DNA of 64,000 bases, from positions 2,037,946 to 2,101,945 of the forward strand of contig NC_014168.1 of NCBI RefSeq assembly GCF_000092825.1, written 5' to 3'. The stretch comes from Segniliparus rotundus DSM 44985. Lineage in GTDB: Bacteria; Actinomycetota; Actinomycetes; Mycobacteriales; Mycobacteriaceae. The notes under the pieces are model-generated. The model saw only the letters and a list, made by a program, of their open reading frames with translations. It was not told the DNA's origin and did no database searches. Numbering within the stretch: position 1 is the first letter of the stretch; every line of letters starts with the position of its first letter. Below, one piece after another: positions 54,715-61,860 of this stretch. Both the position numbers and the translations under genes were made by a program.

Positions 54715-55221
54715 TTACTCGCGGTCCGGATCGCGAATCAGATGGGTGAACGCCGACAGGTTTTTGGTCGACTCTCCGCGCGAGGTGCGCCAACTCCATT
54801 CCCGGCGGATCGCTTCGGCGAAACCGAGCGAAAGCAGCTGGTTGAAGTCCGAGTCCACCGTCTGGATGATCTGCCCCAGTATCCGGTCAAGCTCCTCGGC
54901 GCTGAGGGCGGCTGTCGGGACAAACCCGACCAAATAGACGTCCCCGGGCTGGTCGATGGTGTAATGCACTCCGTACTGGCCCTGATTGCGCTGGAGCAAG
55001 AAACGGAACACGTCTTCGTGGTTCTCCTCAGGGGCGCGGCACATGAACGCCTCGATCCGGACCCCGGCCTCGCGCGGCGCGAGTGCGACGCCGACCTGGT
55101 GGCGGCGCTCCGCAGGCAGGACCACCCAGAAGACCTGGTGCTCGGAGATCTCCTCCGCGTCCAGTTCCAGCTCTTGCAAGCTCTTTTGCAGCGCCGCGCG
55201 CACCTTTTGCGTCCCGCTCAT
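54715..55221 (-). CDS. YbjN-domain protein downstream of mshA
   Basis: 168 residues. YbjN/type III secretion chaperone-like fold: [60 protein letters not shown]. It occupies the place of mycobacterial Rv0487 after mshA. ATG 55221 overlaps the mshA stop as ATGA, so it is expressed with mshA; role in mycothiol synthesis unknown. Confidence 0.85.
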   Translation of the reverse strand: MSGTQKVRAALQKSLQELELDAEEISEHQVFWVVLPAERRHQVGVALAPREAGVRIEAFMCRAPEENHEDVFRFLLQRNQGQYGVHYTIDQPGDVYLVGFVPTAALSAEELDRILGQIIQTVDSDFNQLLSLGFAEAIRREWSWRTSRGESTKNLSAFTHLIRDPDRE

Positions 55222-56549
55222 CCGCGCACCGCCCGCATCGGCGCGAGAGCCCCGCCCCGCAACGCGGCGCGATACGAGGCGAGGAGGCCGTCGGCTGTGG
55301 CCTCCCAGGAGAACCGGCCCGCGTGCGCGACGCCCGCCCTGCCCATCGCGCGCAGACGCTCCGGCGCGGCGAGGAGGCTGGCGATCTCGGCCTGCCAGCG
55401 CTCGGGAGCCCAGCTGTCCACCAGCACGCCGCTGACCTGGTCCGCGACCGCCACTGGCAGGCCGCCGACTTTGGCCGCGACCACTGGTGTGCCGCAGGCC
55501 TGCGCCTCAATCGCGACCAATCCGAAGGACTCCGAATGGCTCGGCACCGCGACGAGATCCGCGGCCCGGTAGACCTTCGCGAGTTGCGCCGGCGGCTGCG
55601 CGGGCCACATGGTCACATTGTCCGCCACGCCGAGGCGTTCCGCGGTCGCCATGATCCCTTCGGGGCTCAGGCCCGAGCCGGAAGCCTCGCCGACGACGAG
55701 CAGCCGCACACCCGGCTTCGCGCGCATGACCTCTGCCATCGCGGCCAGCAGAATGTCCGGTCCTTTGAGCGGCTGTATCCGGCCCACGAACGCCACGACC
55801 TGCTCGCTCGGGTCAAGGCCAAGCTCGGCCCGCGCAGCGGCCTTGTCGCCGGGGCGGAACATGCCCAAGTCCACACCAGGGGGCACCACATCGATCTTCT
55901 GCGGATCTGCCGCGTAGTACTGCGTCAAATGCCCGGCTTCCACTTGCGTGTTGGCGACCATGCGATCGGACTCCGCGACGAGCTGGCCCTCGCCGACCAA
56001 CCGTTGCAACGGCTCAGGCACGTCGCCCTCGGCCAAGGTCACGTTCTTCACCGCGGCCAAGGTGTGCGCGGTGTGCACGAGCGGCACCCCGAGCCGGTCC
56101 TTGATGAGCCAGCCGACTTGGCCGGAGAGCCAGTAATGCGAATGGACGAGGCTGTGCCGCCACGCCTCATGCCCCACGCACTCTCGGAGCACCCCTGCGG
56201 TGAAGGCGCAGAGCTGGCTCGGCAGCTCTTCCTTGCGCAGCCCCTCGAACGGGCCTGCGACCACATTGTGCAAGGTCACGCCTGGGACGGGCTCCCAGCT
56301 CGGCGGATCGTCCGAAGAAGTCGCCCTGGTGAAGATCTCCACCGCGACGCCGCGCCGCGCCAACACGGTCGAGGTGTTGCGGATGTAGACATTCATCCCG
56401 CCCGCGTCGCCAGTGCCAGGCTGCGCCCAAGGAGACGTGTGCAGCGACAGCACCGCGACACGGCGCAAATACGGCGAAGACCTGGCGGGCAGCGCCGAAA
56501 CCGCGGCGGGGCGGGGCGCAGCGGCAGTGTCCTGACAAGGGATGGCCAT
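55218..56549 (-). CDS. mshA: D-inositol-3-phosphate glycosyltransferase (mycothiol synthesis)
   Basis: 443 residues, GT4 glycosyltransferase that joins UDP-GlcNAc and inositol 3-phosphate, the committing step to mycothiol. Seen: [20 protein letters not shown] then [39 protein letters not shown], and the nucleotide-sugar motif [23 protein letters not shown] 56549 lies six bases after TACCCT (56561-56556); GTG 56567 is an alternative. The ROK gene ends 38 bases upstream, so mshA may be transcribed both from the ROK leader and locally. Confidence 0.94.
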   Translation of the reverse strand: MAIPCQDTAAAPRPAAVSALPARSSPYLRRVAVLSLHTSPWAQPGTGDAGGMNVYIRNTSTVLARRGVAVEIFTRATSSDDPPSWEPVPGVTLHNVVAGPFEGLRKEELPSQLCAFTAGVLRECVGHEAWRHSLVHSHYWLSGQVGWLIKDRLGVPLVHTAHTLAAVKNVTLAEGDVPEPLQRLVGEGQLVAESDRMVANTQVEAGHLTQYYAADPQKIDVVPPGVDLGMFRPGDKAAARAELGLDPSEQVVAFVGRIQPLKGPDILLAAMAEVMRAKPGVRLLVVGEASGSGLSPEGIMATAERLGVADNVTMWPAQPPAQLAKVYRAADLVAVPSHSESFGLVAIEAQACGTPVVAAKVGGLPVAVADQVSGVLVDSWAPERWQAEIASLLAAPERLRAMGRAGVAHAGRFSWEATADGLLASYRAALRGGALAPMRAVRG

Positions 56550-56587
56550 CCCTCCAGGGTAGGCCACATCCTCTCACTGCCGTCAAG

Positions 56588-57928
56588 TCACGCCGCGAGG
56601 CCCGCCTGCCGCCAAGCGCCGATAGGGTCGGCCCACACGGAGGAGAGCGCGACCGCGAGCGCGGCGAACTCTTGGATTTTCGCGCCGAGTCGGGTGGCGC
56701 GCACCGGCACGCCCGGAGTCGCCGAAGCCTCGTGGAACGCCTCCGCCACCTGTGCGGCGGCGTTCGGGTACGCGGTGAAAGCTTGGCCGCCGAGCACCAC
56801 TTCGTCCGGGTTCACCAAACTCGCCGCGATGGCCGCGGACTCGCCGAAGAGGCGGGACCGCTCGCGCAAGAGCTCGTGCGCGAGCGCGTCGCCCGCAACA
56901 GCTTCGCGGATCACGTCCTGCACTGTCTGCGCCGATCGGGCCTGGGGCTTGGCCCCGGTGATCCGGGTCCAGGCAAGCGCCACAGCGCTGTCGCTCACGG
57001 CTTCGGCGAGCGCGCCGGAGCCGTCATGCCCGAGGAGCAGCTTCGAGCGCACCGGCAGGCGCGCGATCGTGCCGGGGCCGCTCTTGGGGGTGCGCACCCG
57101 CCCGTCGATCGTCAACGCAGTTCCAAGCGACTCACGGCCATAGAAATGCATCGTCGTGCGCTGCCGTGTCGGGCTCGTCGCGAGATGGTTGCTCGGGGGC
57201 AACAGCAATTCGGCTGCCGCGACCGCTTCCACCTGCGCCGCGAGCGAGGTGGGCAGGCCGAGCTTGGCGGAAATCGCTGTCGCGAGAGGCGCGTCTTTCC
57301 ACCCCAGCTCCGGTCGGGTCGTCGTCCCGAGAACGGGGTCCACCGTGCCGACACTCGCGACTCCCGCCCACAGCGGCCGCCTGCGCGGCCAGCGCGCCAG
57401 GTACTGCCTGGCGCTCGAAGCGATCTGCTCAAGAGCGTCTTGCGCGTTCCCCCGAGGGGTCGGGAACTCAGCGGAGTCGAGAATCTTGCCCCGGATGTCG
57501 CCAGCGACAATAGAAACAGAGTTCAGGCCCACGTAGACACCGAGCACAAGGTACGGCGCATGGTCGATCTCGACCGGCACGCGCGGACGGCCCACCAGGC
57601 CGCTCGGAGCCAGGTCGGCCCGCTCGCGCAGCAGGCCCGCCTCCAGCAGCGCGACGACCTGGCGGTTCACGGTCGCGACGGAAAGGTCCGTGGATTTCGC
57701 GAGCACATCCCGGCTCACGGCGCCTTTGCCGCGCGCGGCGTGCAGCACTGCGGAGGCGGGTATGTCGGAGAAGCCGAGCCTCGGCTGGACCACCCGGCCC
57801 AGATCCCGGCGAACGGGAAGCCCGACCGGGCGCAGACGCGGGGCCTCGCCGCTCGCGGCGGACTCTGGGCGGACAAGCAACCGCGGCGGGACAGGGCCTC
57901 GGGCGGTGGAAAGCAAGGGAGATGCCAT
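56588..57928 (-). CDS. ROK-family transcriptional regulator
   Basis: 446 residues. N-terminal winged HTH (VSRDVLAKSTDLSVATVNRQ then VVALLEAGLLRERA) and a ROK sugar-kinase-like domain (LVLGVYVGLNSVSIVAGDIR, GVASVGTVDPVLGTTT, EVVLGGQAFTAYP). The Cys zinc motif of other ROK proteins is not evident. It sits directly before mshA like mycobacterial Rv0485. GAGG precedes ATG 57928. Its mRNA probably starts near 58191, giving a leader of over 260 bases with a Cys-rich ORF. Confidence 0.85.
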   Translation of the reverse strand: MASPLLSTARGPVPPRLLVRPESAASGEAPRLRPVGLPVRRDLGRVVQPRLGFSDIPASAVLHAARGKGAVSRDVLAKSTDLSVATVNRQVVALLEAGLLRERADLAPSGLVGRPRVPVEIDHAPYLVLGVYVGLNSVSIVAGDIRGKILDSAEFPTPRGNAQDALEQIASSARQYLARWPRRRPLWAGVASVGTVDPVLGTTTRPELGWKDAPLATAISAKLGLPTSLAAQVEAVAAAELLLPPSNHLATSPTRQRTTMHFYGRESLGTALTIDGRVRTPKSGPGTIARLPVRSKLLLGHDGSGALAEAVSDSAVALAWTRITGAKPQARSAQTVQDVIREAVAGDALAHELLRERSRLFGESAAIAASLVNPDEVVLGGQAFTAYPNAAAQVAEAFHEASATPGVPVRATRLGAKIQEFAALAVALSSVWADPIGAWRQAGLAA

Positions 57929-58098
57929 GGTTGGAATTCCTCTTCAAGAGCGCCAGCGCTTGTTGTCGCTGACGGAAAGTCAACTGTGAATGTCGGGGAA
58001 ACAGTCAGAACAGAACAATCTTGAAGGCTGGCGGCCGCTGAGGGCCTGAAAACAGCGAAGACGAGATCAACTCTCGCGAGCGCGGCACGCGCAGCCGG
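57929..58098 (-). promoter_or_regulatory. Leader RNA of the ROK-mshA operon
   Basis: 170 bases between the Cys-rich ORF and the ROK start. On the minus strand it can form CGAGA-GUUGA-UCUCG (near 58065-58079), an AGGC...GCCU stem around GCGGCCGC followed by a U-rich segment (UUCAAGAUUGUUCUGUUCUG, near 57999-58025), and CAAGCGC-UG-GCGCUCUUG right before the AAGAGG ribosome site, whose CUCUU can pair with AAGAG. These could form a switch; no fold was computed. Confidence 0.45.
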
Positions 58099-58191
58099 TC
58101 AACAGCAGAAGAGACACAGTTCGCGAATGGGCGGCAGGCGATTGCCCAGAGCGTTGAACTCATGGGCTGGCAACTTGTTCGAGGCCTGCAT
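58099..58191 (-). CDS. Leaderless Cys-rich leader ORF upstream of ROK-mshA
   Basis: Thirty codons, from ATG 58191 to TGA 58099, beginning MQASNKLPAHE and ending RLPPIRELCLFCC. Three of the last five residues are Cys, with the stop immediately after. A -10 TAACCT (58203-58198) is six bases before the ATG, so it would be read leaderless. Cys-rich leaderless short ORFs acting as cysteine-responsive attenuators are established in mycobacteria. Mycothiol contains cysteine, so control of mshA by cysteine supply is a sensible inference. Confidence 0.65.
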   Translation of the reverse strand: MQASNKLPAHEFNALGNRLPPIRELCLFCC

Positions 58192-58248
58192 GCGCATAGG
58201 TTAACACATGGACGGCGGAGTCGGCGAGCACATGGTTACGATGACCCC

Positions 58249-58998
58249 ATGACACGTACTGCTGTGGTGACCGGCGCAAGTTCTGGCATTGGCGCGGCGA
58301 CCGCCTCGACGCTCGCCGAGGCGGGATTCGAAGTCGTCCTTGGGGCCAGACGGCTCGACAAGTTGGACGCGCTCGCCAAACGGCTCGGCGGGCGGGCGTT
58401 GCCGCTGGACGTCACCGACCAGGCATCCGTCGACGCCTTTGCCGCCCAGCTGGGCGGCGTGGACGTTCTGGTCAACAACGCGGGCGGGGCATTCGGGCTT
58501 TCCTCCGTGGCAGACGCGTCCGTCGACGAGTGGCGCCAGAACATCGAAGTCAACGTCTTCGGCACCCTGCGGGTCACCAAGGCGCTGCTGCCCCTGCTCC
58601 GCGCCTCCGACGACGCGATGATCGTCACAGTGACTTCGATTGCGGCGGACACCGTCTACACGGGCGGCTCCGCGTACACCGCGGCCAAGCACGCGCAGTC
58701 CGCGCTGCACCGCACCTTGCGGCTGGAGCTGAAAGGGGAGCCGATTCGGATTTCTGAGGTCAAGCCCGGCGCGGTGAACACGGAGTTCTCGCTCGTGCGG
58801 TTCGGCGGGGACCAAGCAAGGGCCGACGCGGTGTACGACGGGATCACGCCTCTGGTGGCTCAGGACGTCGCCGAAGTGATCGGCTTCATCGCGACCCGGC
58901 CGGCGCACGTCAACATCGACTCGATCACCGTGAAACCCCGTTCGCAGTACGAAGGCGCACAGCAGTTCCGCGCCCCCCGGCAGGAGGGCTTAGGCTAA
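58249..58998 (+). CDS. Short-chain dehydrogenase/reductase divergent from ROK-mshA
   Basis: 249 residues: TGASSGIG cofactor motif, LDVTD, NNAGG, catalytic Ser in VTVTSIAADTVYT, YTAAKHA (YxxxK), PGAVNTEFS. NADP preference is suggested by GARRLDKL. It lies in the place of mycobacterial Rv0484c. ATG 58249 is six bases after TACGAT (58237-58242). The gap to the ROK start (57929-58248) holds the leader ORF described separately. Confidence 0.86.
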   Translation: MTRTAVVTGASSGIGAATASTLAEAGFEVVLGARRLDKLDALAKRLGGRALPLDVTDQASVDAFAAQLGGVDVLVNNAGGAFGLSSVADASVDEWRQNIEVNVFGTLRVTKALLPLLRASDDAMIVTVTSIAADTVYTGGSAYTAAKHAQSALHRTLRLELKGEPIRISEVKPGAVNTEFSLVRFGGDQARADAVYDGITPLVAQDVAEVIGFIATRPAHVNIDSITVKPRSQYEGAQQFRAPRQEGLG

Positions 58999-59002
58999 CC
59001 CC

Positions 59003-60802
59003 ATGCTTGAGACCCGCAACAGCACGCCGTTCTTTGTCGCCGACTCCGCCGCCGTCCTCGATGTGGTGTCCGAACGGGCGGCGCAGAGCCCAGGCCACGT
59101 TTTCTTCGAGCGAAGGGTCGGCGGCGAGAAACACCAAGTCACCGCCTTGGAGTTCTACGAGCAGGTGCGCAAAGTCGCCAAAGGTCTCGTCGCCTCTGGC
59201 GTGGAGCACGGCGACCGAGTCGCGATCTGCGCCCCGACCCGCTACGAATGGGCGCTGCTGGACTTCGCCGTCTGGGCGGCAGGCGCAGTCACCACGTCGA
59301 TCTACGAGACTTCCTCGAGCGAACAAGTCCGCTGGATCATTTCCGACTCCGAGGCCAAGCTCCTCGTCGTGCAAGACGCGAAGCTGCTCCAAGCGCACGA
59401 GGCTGTGCTCGCAACCATTCCCACTTTGCGCGAGACGCTGGTCTTCGACGGGGACCCGGGCGCGGTCGAACAGCTTGAGCTGCGCGGCGAGAACGTGCCG
59501 GACAGCGAGCTCGACTCGCGTCGCGCCCAGCTCGGCGCGGACAAGCTCGCCACGCTCATCTACACCTCGGGCACAACCGGCAGGCCGAAAGGCGTGTGCC
59601 TGACCCACCGCAACTTCCTTTCCGAAGTGATCGCGACGCAAGAGCCGATCAAAGCGATGGCCCCGAAGCAGGGCCGCGCGAACACCGCCATGTTCCTGCC
59701 CATGGCGCATATCTTCGCCCGCGCGCTCACCATCACCTCGATGAGCGCCAACGTGCTCATCGAATTCCTCTCCTCCACCGCCACGCTGTCGGAGGACCTG
59801 CAGAAAATCCAGCCCACGATCCTTTTCTCCGTGCCAAGGGTCTACGAGAAGGTCTACGACTCGGCGAAGAAAAAAGCAGCCGCGGGCGGCAAAGAGGGGA
59901 TTTTCGAGCGCGCGAGCGCCGTCGCCGTCGCGTACAGCGAGGCTGTCGAGAACGGCAAGCCCGGCGTCGTTTTGAAGCTCCAGCACGCGCTCTTCGACCG
60001 GCTCCTCTACAGCAAGCTCCGCGCGGCTGTGGGCGGCAAGGTCGTCGGCGCCGTGTCGGGCGGCGCGGCGATCTCCCCGAGGCTGGCGCATTTCTTCAAC
60101 GGCATCGGGGTGAGCGTCTACCAGGGCTACGGGCTCACGGAAAGCACGGCGGGCATCACCTTCAACTCGCCTGTGGCGAACAGGGTCGGCTCGGTCGGCA
60201 AGCTCGTGGCCGGGTGCAGCGCCCGGATCGCGGACGACGGCGAAGTACTCCTCGCCGGACCGGTGGTGTTCAGCGAGTACTGGCGCAATCCAGAAGCCAC
60301 CGCCGGCGCGATCGAGGACGGCTGGTTCCACTGCGGCGACCTCGGCCGGATCGACGAAGACGGCTTCCTGTACATCACCGGGCGCAAAAAAGACATCATC
60401 GTCACCGCCGGGGGCAAGAATGTCGCCCCTCAGGTGCTCGAAGAAGTGTTGAAAGAGCACAATCTGGTCAGCCAGGGCGTCGTGGTCGGCGACGGGCGCC
60501 CGTTCATCGCGGCGCTGCTCACCCTCGACCCGGAAGCAGCGGCTTCCTGGGCAGCGGCCCACGGGCTCGCCGAGGACACCCCGGTTTCCGAGCTCGCGCA
60601 GAACGCGGAGCTCAAAGCCGATCTGCAAAAAGCGGTCGACCAGGCGAACAAGCACGTCTCGAATGCCGAGGCGATCAAGAAGTTCGCCGTCCTGCCGGAG
60701 GACTTCTCCATCGAAGGCGGCACGCTGACTCCGACTCTGAAAGTCAAACGAGACGTGGTGTCCAAACAGAACGAGGCCGCCATCGAGGCGCTGTACTCCT
60801 GA
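59003..60802 (+). CDS. Long-chain fatty acid-CoA ligase (FadD15-like)
   Basis: 599 residues, ANL adenylating enzyme that activates fatty acids to acyl-CoA. Seen: P-loop TLIYTSGTTGRPKGVCLTHR, MAHIFARALTI, GYGLTESTAGITFNS, WFHCGDLGRIDEDGFLYITG then RKKDIIVTAGGKNVAP. Length and N-terminus (MLETRNSTPFFVADSA) fit mycobacterial FadD15. ATG 59003 is six bases after TAGGCT (58991-58996), which runs into the SDR stop codon. Confidence 0.92.
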   Translation: MLETRNSTPFFVADSAAVLDVVSERAAQSPGHVFFERRVGGEKHQVTALEFYEQVRKVAKGLVASGVEHGDRVAICAPTRYEWALLDFAVWAAGAVTTSIYETSSSEQVRWIISDSEAKLLVVQDAKLLQAHEAVLATIPTLRETLVFDGDPGAVEQLELRGENVPDSELDSRRAQLGADKLATLIYTSGTTGRPKGVCLTHRNFLSEVIATQEPIKAMAPKQGRANTAMFLPMAHIFARALTITSMSANVLIEFLSSTATLSEDLQKIQPTILFSVPRVYEKVYDSAKKKAAAGGKEGIFERASAVAVAYSEAVENGKPGVVLKLQHALFDRLLYSKLRAAVGGKVVGAVSGGAAISPRLAHFFNGIGVSVYQGYGLTESTAGITFNSPVANRVGSVGKLVAGCSARIADDGEVLLAGPVVFSEYWRNPEATAGAIEDGWFHCGDLGRIDEDGFLYITGRKKDIIVTAGGKNVAPQVLEEVLKEHNLVSQGVVVGDGRPFIAALLTLDPEAAASWAAAHGLAEDTPVSELAQNAELKADLQKAVDQANKHVSNAEAIKKFAVLPEDFSIEGGTLTPTLKVKRDVVSKQNEAAIEALYS

Positions 60803-60836
60803 TCCGCGCGCAAGGCCCCGGATCTACTACAAATTG

Positions 60837-60852
60837 TCGTAAAAACTACGAT
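60837..60852 (+). promoter_or_regulatory. ctaA promoter with small dyad
   Basis: TCGTA-AAAAC-TACGA (60837-60851) overlaps the -10 TACGAT (60847-60852), six bases before GTG 60859. The dyad could be an operator but is short. Confidence 0.4.
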
Positions 60853-60858
60853 GGGCTT

Positions 60859-61836
60859 GTGACACCAGCCCCGACAGGCCGCCTCGCCAGCTGGCGGCCA
60901 AGCCTTCAGCAGCAATGGCTCGCCGCGCTGGCGTGCCTGGTGACCCAGGGCCTCATCACTGTCACCGGAGCAATCGTCCGCGTGACCTCGTCCGGACTCG
61001 GCTGCCCCACCTGGCCGACCTGTTTCCCGGACAGCATGACGCCGAGGGCCGACGCGCTCGTCCCCTGGCAGCACCAGGCGATCGAGTTCGGCAACCGCAC
61101 GCTCACCGGCCTGGTGAGCCTCGCCGCGATCCTCGTGGCAGTCCTGGTCACGTTGGCGCGCCGCAAGCGGCCAGTGCTGGTTTTGGGGTGGGCGATGATC
61201 GGGGGGACGCTCGCCCAAGCGGTGATCGGCGGCATCACTGTGCTCGCAGGGCTGAAGTGGTGGACCGTGGCGATCCACCTCGTCGCCTCCATGGTGATGA
61301 TCTGGTTCGCCACCCTCCTGGTCGCGCGTGTCCGCGAACCTGACGACGATCTGCCCGCGGGCCGCGCAGACCAGCGGCTGCGAACCAGCGCGGCCGTCTC
61401 CGGGGCGCTGCTCGCGCTGGTGCTTGTCGCGGGCACACTCGTGACTGGAGCCGGACCCCACGCGGGAGACAAAAGCACAACAAGACCAGTGGCGCGGCTG
61501 GACGTGCCGATCCCCGAACTCGCCCGCTGGCATAGCGCGCTCGTGCTGTGCTACCTCGTCTCTTTGGCCGCGCTCAGCTGGTTCGCGCGTTCCGCGAACC
61601 CTCCAACACGCCGCGCCGCGCGCATCGCCGCCGGCCTCGCGCTGGCCCAAGGCGCGCTCGGCGAGGCGCAATACTGGCAAGGCGTCCCCTCGCTCCTCGT
61701 GGTGCTGCATGTGGGCGGCGCAGTTCTCGTGGCGTCGGCGACAGCGTTCGTGTGGGCGCGAACCACCACAAGGCCGACCCTCCGCGCGGACACCGCCCCG
61801 CCCGGCGTCGTCACGGCTGCCGCGCGCGCCCGCTGA
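60859..61836 (+). CDS. ctaA: Heme A synthase (CtaA/Cox15)
   Basis: 325 residues, about eight membrane helices. Converts heme O to heme A for the aa3 oxidase. Seen: the TGAIVRVTSSGLGCPTWPTC loop with paired Cys, and four heme-ligand-type His in WQHQAIEFGNRTLTG, VAIHLVAS, ARWHSALVL and VLHVGGAV. GTG 60859 is chosen because TACGAT lies six bases upstream; the open frame extending to 59596 is a shadow of fadD. Confidence 0.93.
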   Translation: MTPAPTGRLASWRPSLQQQWLAALACLVTQGLITVTGAIVRVTSSGLGCPTWPTCFPDSMTPRADALVPWQHQAIEFGNRTLTGLVSLAAILVAVLVTLARRKRPVLVLGWAMIGGTLAQAVIGGITVLAGLKWWTVAIHLVASMVMIWFATLLVARVREPDDDLPAGRADQRLRTSAAVSGALLALVLVAGTLVTGAGPHAGDKSTTRPVARLDVPIPELARWHSALVLCYLVSLAALSWFARSANPPTRRAARIAAGLALAQGALGEAQYWQGVPSLLVVLHVGGAVLVASATAFVWARTTTRPTLRADTAPPGVVTAAARAR

Positions 61837-61860
61837 CTGTCCCGAGCGCCCATCGCGCGC

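Noticed and set aside
59596-60858. N-terminal extension of the ctaA frame through fadD
   Set aside because: It is out of frame with a complete acyl-CoA synthetase, and a -10 box plus GTG 60859 explain the ctaA start.
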